From Jatrophihabitans telluris (GTDB lineage: Bacteria; Actinomycetota; Actinomycetes; Mycobacteriales; Jatrophihabitantaceae), in NCBI RefSeq assembly GCF_023516435.1, contig NZ_CP097332.1:806001-870000 (forward strand): a stretch of DNA of 64,000 bases. Reading direction: 5' to 3'. Of this stretch, positions 59,887 to 64,000 are shown piece after piece. Positions within the stretch are counted from its first letter, which is position 1. The number at the start of each line of letters is the position of its first letter. The notes under the pieces were generated by a model, which saw only the letters and a list, made by a program, of their open reading frames with translations, was not told the DNA's origin and did not search any database. Both the position numbers and the translations under genes were made by a program.

Positions 59887-60660
59887 TCAGATGCCGACGA
59901 TGCACGCGCCGCCGTTGACACCGATCGTCTGACCGGTGATGAAGGAGGCGCCGTCGCCGGCCAGGAACGCCACCACTGACGCGATTTCGCCTGGTTCGGC
60001 GAGCCGCCCGATGGGGATGACCGCCTGCTCGGCCTGCTGATATTCCTCGGGAACCATTCGGGTGATCACGGCGCCTGGGGTGACGGCGTTGACGAGGATC
60101 TGTCGGCCGGCGAACTCGGTGGCCATGGTTTTCATCAGGCCGAGTTGGGCGGCCTTGGCTGTCATGTAGCCGTAGCTGTGCCCGCCGGGTACCTGGCCCC
60201 ACTGCGAGGAGACGAACACGACGCGGGCGTGGTCGCTGGCCAGCAGGTAGGGCAGCGCGGCCCGGGTCAGGTAGAGCGGCGCGTGGACGTTCACCATGAG
60301 CAGTCGGTGAAAGTCCTCGTCATCGGTGTCGGCGAGGCCCGTGCCGGAGTACATAAGTCCCGCGTTGTGGACGAGGATGTCCAGGCCGCCCATCGCGGAA
60401 GCGGCAGCTTCGCTGGCCCGCTCGCAGGCGGTTCGGGACGTCACGTCGGCTGCGAGGGCGTAGGCGGTCCCTCCGAGGGATTTGATCTCCTGTGCGGTGT
60501 TGGCGTTTTCGACCTCGTCCAGGTCGAGCAGCGTGACGCTCGCGCCGAGCCCGGCCAGGGTCAGGGCGTGGGCGCGGCCCATGCCGCGGGCAGCGCCGGT
60601 GACCAGCGCACGCCGGCCGTCGAGGCGGCCAAGCGAACTCGCAGCGGTGTAGGCGATCAC
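59887..60660 (-). CDS. Short-chain dehydrogenase/reductase
   Basis: 257 aa from GTG 60660, overlapping the VOC stop as GTGA. The cofactor motif is LVTGAARGMGRAHALTLAG, with LLDLDE afterwards indicating NAD(H) preference. HNAG, the catalytic serine in VFVSSQWGQ and the YxxxK in GYMTAKAA are complete. It probably oxidises an alcohol intermediate of the same catabolic route as the Rieske enzyme. Confidence 0.93.
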   Translation of the reverse strand: MIAYTAASSLGRLDGRRALVTGAARGMGRAHALTLAGLGASVTLLDLDEVENANTAQEIKSLGGTAYALAADVTSRTACERASEAAASAMGGLDILVHNAGLMYSGTGLADTDDEDFHRLLMVNVHAPLYLTRAALPYLLASDHARVVFVSSQWGQVPGGHSYGYMTAKAAQLGLMKTMATEFAGRQILVNAVTPGAVITRMVPEEYQQAEQAVIPIGRLAEPGEIASVVAFLAGDGASFITGQTIGVNGGACIVGI

Positions 60661-61079
60661 AGCGACTCGGCAGGGTGAGGTTCGGTGATGTAGAGCATGT
60701 TGCCATCCGGGTCGTAAAACGGTCGGTAGCGATACCAGGTGCCGTTGGGGTGCTTCCAGGTGATCGTTTCCTCGGTGACCCATACGACCTTGCCCTGCAG
60801 TTGCTGCAGCGCTTCGTCCAGGTCATCTACCTCGAATGCGAACGAGTCCAGGCCCGGGGCGTTGTCCGGGTTGATCTCGGTCCGTCGGGGGGCGTGCTCG
60901 CCGACCTCGGATTTGAACACGTACAAGGTGAGGTTGCCCGCGTCGATCGCCGCCCACTCCTCCTCTGCCTGATACGGCAGGTAGAAGGACAACCCGAGAA
61001 CGCCGTGATAGAAGTCGACGAGGCGAGCTACGTCGTGGGTGAGGATGTCCATGTTGTCGATGCGTTTGAGCGCGATCAT
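60657..61079 (-). CDS. VOC-superfamily protein (glyoxalase/dioxygenase-like)
   Basis: 140 aa. Two beta-alpha-beta-beta-beta units are visible: IDNMDILTHDVARLVDFYHGVLGLSFYLPY and FAFEVDDLDEALQQLQ, ending FYDPDGNMLYITEP. Possible metal ligands are H15, a histidine or glutamate in the middle and E134. It could be a ring-opening dioxygenase, an isomerase or a lyase. It is coupled to the C45 gene by a four-base overlap and to the SDR gene by GTGA, so it is part of the operon. Confidence 0.85.
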   Translation of the reverse strand: MIALKRIDNMDILTHDVARLVDFYHGVLGLSFYLPYQAEEEWAAIDAGNLTLYVFKSEVGEHAPRRTEINPDNAPGLDSFAFEVDDLDEALQQLQGKVVWVTEETITWKHPNGTWYRYRPFYDPDGNMLYITEPHPAESL

Positions 61080-62164
61080 GATCTAACTCCCGATTCGGTC
61101 GAGGCCAGGCACGGCGTCCCAGCGGTGCAATGAACGGCGGCCTGCGCGAGGTCCAGGCGCACGGTCGCCAGCGTCTGGTACTGCTCGGTTTGCGGGTCGG
61201 CCGGGTCCGGGTGGCAGCACAATGCCCCGCTGCCGCCGGCGTGATCGGTGAGCACGGCCACTGCGCCAGCTACGTCCAGTTCGTGCCCCCGCCCGACGAG
61301 TTCGCGCTGCAGGACCTCGTAGCGGGCGATGGTGTCCGGGGCGTCGGTCGGCTCGGTGTCACCCTCGGCCGCCTCCGGGGCGAGGAAGTGGTTGGTGTGG
61401 AGCAACAGGTCGTCCAGGGCGGGGACGAAGCTTGGGCCACCGGGCCAGATCTCCGCGGTCACGGCCGTTGGGCCTTCCGCGCCGGGACCCATCACGGTGA
61501 GCGCGGTGGAGGCCGAGACCGTCGCGGAGCTGACGAGCGACAGCGCGCTGTCGACATCGACGGCGGTGTCCAGGACGGCGCGAGCGATGACGTGCACGGG
61601 TACACCGACCGGGCCGTGGCCGTCGGCGCGGTGGTGCAGGATGTTGAACAGCGCGCCGACGCCCGCGGAGTTCACTCCGATCTTGGCGAGGATTCCGTAC
61701 TCCGTGACCGTCGTCGTCCGGCGCCCGTCGGCGTGCTCGATCTCCCAGACGAGCCAGTTGCCTGCCATGCCTACGAACCAGTCCCAGTTCTGTACTGCGA
61801 CCATGTGGTCGGCGCCGAGGGCGACGATGGTGGAGCATTCGCCGGGTGTGCGTGCGCCGCCTTTGTTTCGGAGGGCCGCGAGGATCTCGGTGCGTGCGTT
61901 GAGGGCCGCAATTGTCGTTGCGGTCTGACCGCAACCGCGTGCGATGCCGTGCAGCTCCTCGGCGAGTTCGGGAGTCCACGCCTCGATTCTGTCCAGAGCC
62001 TGGGCGCCGAAGGCCGGCAGGCTCCAGGACTGGTCTGTGGTGACGGCCGAAAACAGTTCGGAGTAAGCCGATAATGTGCGCGCGATCGGTTCGCGGTGGG
62101 CCTCACCGAACTGCTCGCCCCGGTGTCGGGGGGAGGCAGGTTCTGAGACGAAGCGGGTGACCAT
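61076..62164 (-). CDS. C45-family autoproteolytic acyltransferase/hydrolase
   Basis: 362 aa. It resembles the Ntn-hydrolase family of isopenicillin-N acyltransferase. The expected nucleophile after self-cleavage is C110 in TPGECSTIVAL. Further signature segments are MVAVQNWDWFVGM, GVNSAGVGALFNILHH and LLHTNHFLAPE, the latter with the conserved Asn-His. It would hydrolyse an amide or transfer an acyl group. It is between the deacetylase-fold gene and the VOC gene in the operon. Confidence 0.88.
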   Translation of the reverse strand: MVTRFVSEPASPRHRGEQFGEAHREPIARTLSAYSELFSAVTTDQSWSLPAFGAQALDRIEAWTPELAEELHGIARGCGQTATTIAALNARTEILAALRNKGGARTPGECSTIVALGADHMVAVQNWDWFVGMAGNWLVWEIEHADGRRTTTVTEYGILAKIGVNSAGVGALFNILHHRADGHGPVGVPVHVIARAVLDTAVDVDSALSLVSSATVSASTALTVMGPGAEGPTAVTAEIWPGGPSFVPALDDLLLHTNHFLAPEAAEGDTEPTDAPDTIARYEVLQRELVGRGHELDVAGAVAVLTDHAGGSGALCCHPDPADPQTEQYQTLATVRLDLAQAAVHCTAGTPCLASTESGVRS

Positions 62165-62167
62165 TTC

Positions 62168-62986
62168 TCAGCGTTCCAGCAATGGTCGGGCGTGGGCGGC
62201 GACGTCGGCCAGGGTCGCGAACCACACGTCGTCGGAGGCGATCTTTTCCACGAAGCGTTCCAGCTCGACGAAGCGCTGTCCGCGACCGATCACCTCCGGG
62301 TGCATGGTGAAGGTGAGATGGCGCCGCTCGGCGACCGCGAGCTGGTAGTCGGCCAGCCAGGAGGAGTACAGCTCAGCGGGTGCAGTTTGGTTGCCACCGC
62401 CGTCTATGTTCCAACCGAAGCGGGGCCAGTCGTCCAGAGACCAGTGCACCGGCAGCTCCAGGACAGTGCGGTCCTGCCACTGCTCGAAGTAGGGCCGGTC
62501 ATCTCCCATGCAGGAGGAGTCGTAGTCGAAGCCGAACTCCAGCAGCAGATCGAAGGTCTCGGGAGTGAGCTCCCAGGAGGTGGAGCGATACCCTACCGGT
62601 CGCGGCGCGCCGGCTCGTTGCAGCGCGGCCAGGCCTTCGGTGATCTCGTGGCGTTGGACGTCGGGGCTGACTTTGTCGCTGCGGACGTGCAGGTAGCCGT
62701 GGTGGGCGACCTCGTGGCCGCCCTGCAGGATCGTCTCGACGAGCGCGGGATGAGTGTCAGCGGTGTGGCCGGGAACGAAAAAGGTGGCTGGCACTTCGAA
62801 CCGGGCGAGCAGGTCCAGGATCCGTGGCATGGCCCGGACCACTCCGTAGCGGCCTTCGGACAGGATCGTGAGGCGGCGGCGGTATCCCTCGCCCTCGCCC
62901 AGCCAGCCGGCCTCGGCGTCCACGTCGAAGCTCAGCGAGACCGCAGCCTGCCCGCGTGGCCAGTTCCAGTCAGCGACGTCGACCAT
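62168..62986 (-). CDS. Polysaccharide-deacetylase-fold hydrolase (PuuE/amidase-like)
   Basis: 272 aa. The NodB-type barrel has VSLSFDVDAEAGW with the first aspartates, EVAHHGYLH with metal histidines, and VGYRSTSWELT, FDYDSSCMGDD. In a catabolic operon without polysaccharide genes it is more likely an amidohydrolase of the allantoinase/peptidoglycan-deacetylase-like branch acting on a small molecule. It lies three bases upstream of the C45 gene. Confidence 0.85.
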   Translation of the reverse strand: MVDVADWNWPRGQAAVSLSFDVDAEAGWLGEGEGYRRRLTILSEGRYGVVRAMPRILDLLARFEVPATFFVPGHTADTHPALVETILQGGHEVAHHGYLHVRSDKVSPDVQRHEITEGLAALQRAGAPRPVGYRSTSWELTPETFDLLLEFGFDYDSSCMGDDRPYFEQWQDRTVLELPVHWSLDDWPRFGWNIDGGGNQTAPAELYSSWLADYQLAVAERRHLTFTMHPEVIGRGQRFVELERFVEKIASDDVWFATLADVAAHARPLLER

Positions 62987-62992
62987 CTGAGC

Positions 62993-64000
62993 TCACTCCC
63001 CGGCCGGTTCGAGGCGACCGGCGTCGTCCAGCCGCGAGACCTGCACGTCGGGCGGCACGACCGTCGGGGCGGCGGAGCGCCAATGGAGGGTGGACTTGTC
63101 TTGCACGACGACCCGGTAGGCGTAGAGCAGCACGGACAGTGATAGAACGGCAACGCCGATCAGCAGCTCGCGGGTCCCGCCGTATCCGGTGACGCTGGAG
63201 TGCGTGACGCCGAAGTACAGCAGTACCAGGTCGACGATGGTGAGTGCTACCGCGATCGGGGTCCAGATGGCGCCGAGTTTGATCGGGCGTCGGGCGCCGG
63301 GTCGGTCTTTGCGCAGTAGCAGGAATCCGCTGATCGCGAAGACGTGCATCAGCACATAGCCGAGGTTTCCTGCGATCAGGATCGCCAGGGTATTGCCCAG
63401 GAACAACACCAGGATCACGTTCAGAACGAAATCCAGTGTCATCGCCCGGCCGGGCACCTTGAACCGGTTGAGCTCTCCTAGCTGGCGCAGGGTGAGGCCG
63501 TCGCGGCTGCTGCCGTAGAGCACCCGGCCGCCGTCGGCGCTGGTCATGAGCATCATCAGGAGCAAACCGGCGATCAGGCAGACGGTCATGATGAAGGAGC
63601 CGTGGCCGCCGAACAGCCGGGCGAACGCGGCGCCGTAGAAGGTGGTCGGATCGGCGTCGATCGCTTTTTGTCCGGCCAGGCCGGAGACACCGAAGGGCAT
63701 CAGGACATACACGGCGAGAACGATGAGCGCACTGCCGCGCATGGCCAGCCGGGTGTCGCGCACGGTGTCCTTGAACTCGGGCACGAAGGATGCGGTGGCC
63801 TCCACCCCGTACACCGACCAGGCCATGACGAAGATCCATGTCAGCGCGGTTGGCAGTCCGATCCAATGATGGGTGCCAGGGGTTCCGGAGCTGAAGTCTC
63901 CGGCGCTCCACTTGCCGGTGACGAACGGCAGCACGATGAAGAACACGATCGGGATCATTAACAGAACGCCCATCGCCATCATCGTCCACACCGCCGGCTT
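62993..64000 (-). CDS. APC-family amino acid/amine permease (N-terminus outside the window)
   Basis: The frame runs off the right edge, so the N-terminal third is missing (336 residues visible of about 500). Hydrophobic helices are abundant, and WIFVMAWSVYGVEATASFVPEFKDTVRDTRLAM and VLYGSSRDGLTLRQLGELN are typical of APC-superfamily transporters. The C-terminus is cytosolic and Pro-rich. As the first gene of the operon it probably imports the substrate of the Rieske/C45 pathway. Confidence 0.9.
   Translation of the reverse strand, partial: KPAVWTMMAMGVLLMIPIVFFIVLPFVTGKWSAGDFSSGTPGTHHWIGLPTALTWIFVMAWSVYGVEATASFVPEFKDTVRDTRLAMRGSALIVLAVYVLMPFGVSGLAGQKAIDADPTTFYGAAFARLFGGHGSFIMTVCLIAGLLLMMLMTSADGGRVLYGSSRDGLTLRQLGELNRFKVPGRAMTLDFVLNVILVLFLGNTLAILIAGNLGYVLMHVFAISGFLLLRKDRPGARRPIKLGAIWTPIAVALTIVDLVLLYFGVTHSSVTGYGGTRELLIGVAVLSLSVLLYAYRVVVQDKSTLHWRSAAPTVVPPDVQVSRLDDAGRLEPAGE

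Overview
The window is GC-rich, densely coded and uses many GTG and some TTG starts. It carries ANTAR, LacI, HspR-like and Rieske-type genes of the kind found in soil actinobacteria, so it is most likely chromosome of a high-GC actinomycete. The species cannot be named from the sequence.

Left chromosome (1-37.5 kb). After a truncated MFS exporter come housekeeping and stress genes: aldose epimerase, class I photolyase, a double-HTH protein, an MBL-fold hydrolase coupled to an M19 dipeptidase, a TetR/epimerase divergent pair with two palindromic operators, GDSL hydrolase, glycerate kinase, YceI/MarR, an aldo/keto reductase and a large acyltransferase. A probable phenolic-lipid cluster follows (15.2-19.3 kb): SRPBCC, UbiA prenyltransferase, type III polyketide synthase, isoprenylcysteine-methyltransferase-like protein and FAD monooxygenase. 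Two GAF-ANTAR regulators surround a second SRPBCC gene. A GH3 lipoprotein, an Hsp20/MerR divergent pair and a LacI-controlled glycan locus complete this side. The glycan locus has a GH51 arabinofuranosidase, an ABC importer without its ATPase, a GH2 glycosidase and a LacI repressor, with matching 18-bp operators at 31214 and 36360.

Integrative element (37575-57589, about 20.0 kb). A perfect 44-bp direct repeat brackets this region. The right copy is the 3' part of a tRNA-Arg(CCT) gene next to a tyrosine integrase; the left copy is a displaced tRNA fragment. Inside, from left to right, are secreted proteins, an HNH-like protein, a serine recombinase, a run of small orphan lipoproteins and membrane proteins with a dispersed repeat, a resolvase with a TGTCTC/GAGACA array, a HIRAN protein, a structured non-coding stretch, a DUF4365 nuclease-like gene coupled to an unknown 392-aa gene, a leftward operon (RecA-fold ATPase, degenerate ATPase, degenerate RNase H-like protein), a LamG/PKD virion-like protein, two AlpA-like HTH proteins, and the integrase. 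I see no relaxase, secretion ATPase, terminase or capsid gene, so it looks like a non-autonomous integrative element or phage satellite.

Right chromosome (57.6-64 kb). A single leftward operon encodes an APC permease (cut by the window edge), a polysaccharide-deacetylase-fold hydrolase, a C45 acyl-hydrolase, a VOC protein, an SDR dehydrogenase, a Rieske oxygenase and its ferredoxin reductase. The composition fits uptake and oxidative breakdown of an amide- or amine-containing ring compound; the substrate is unknown.
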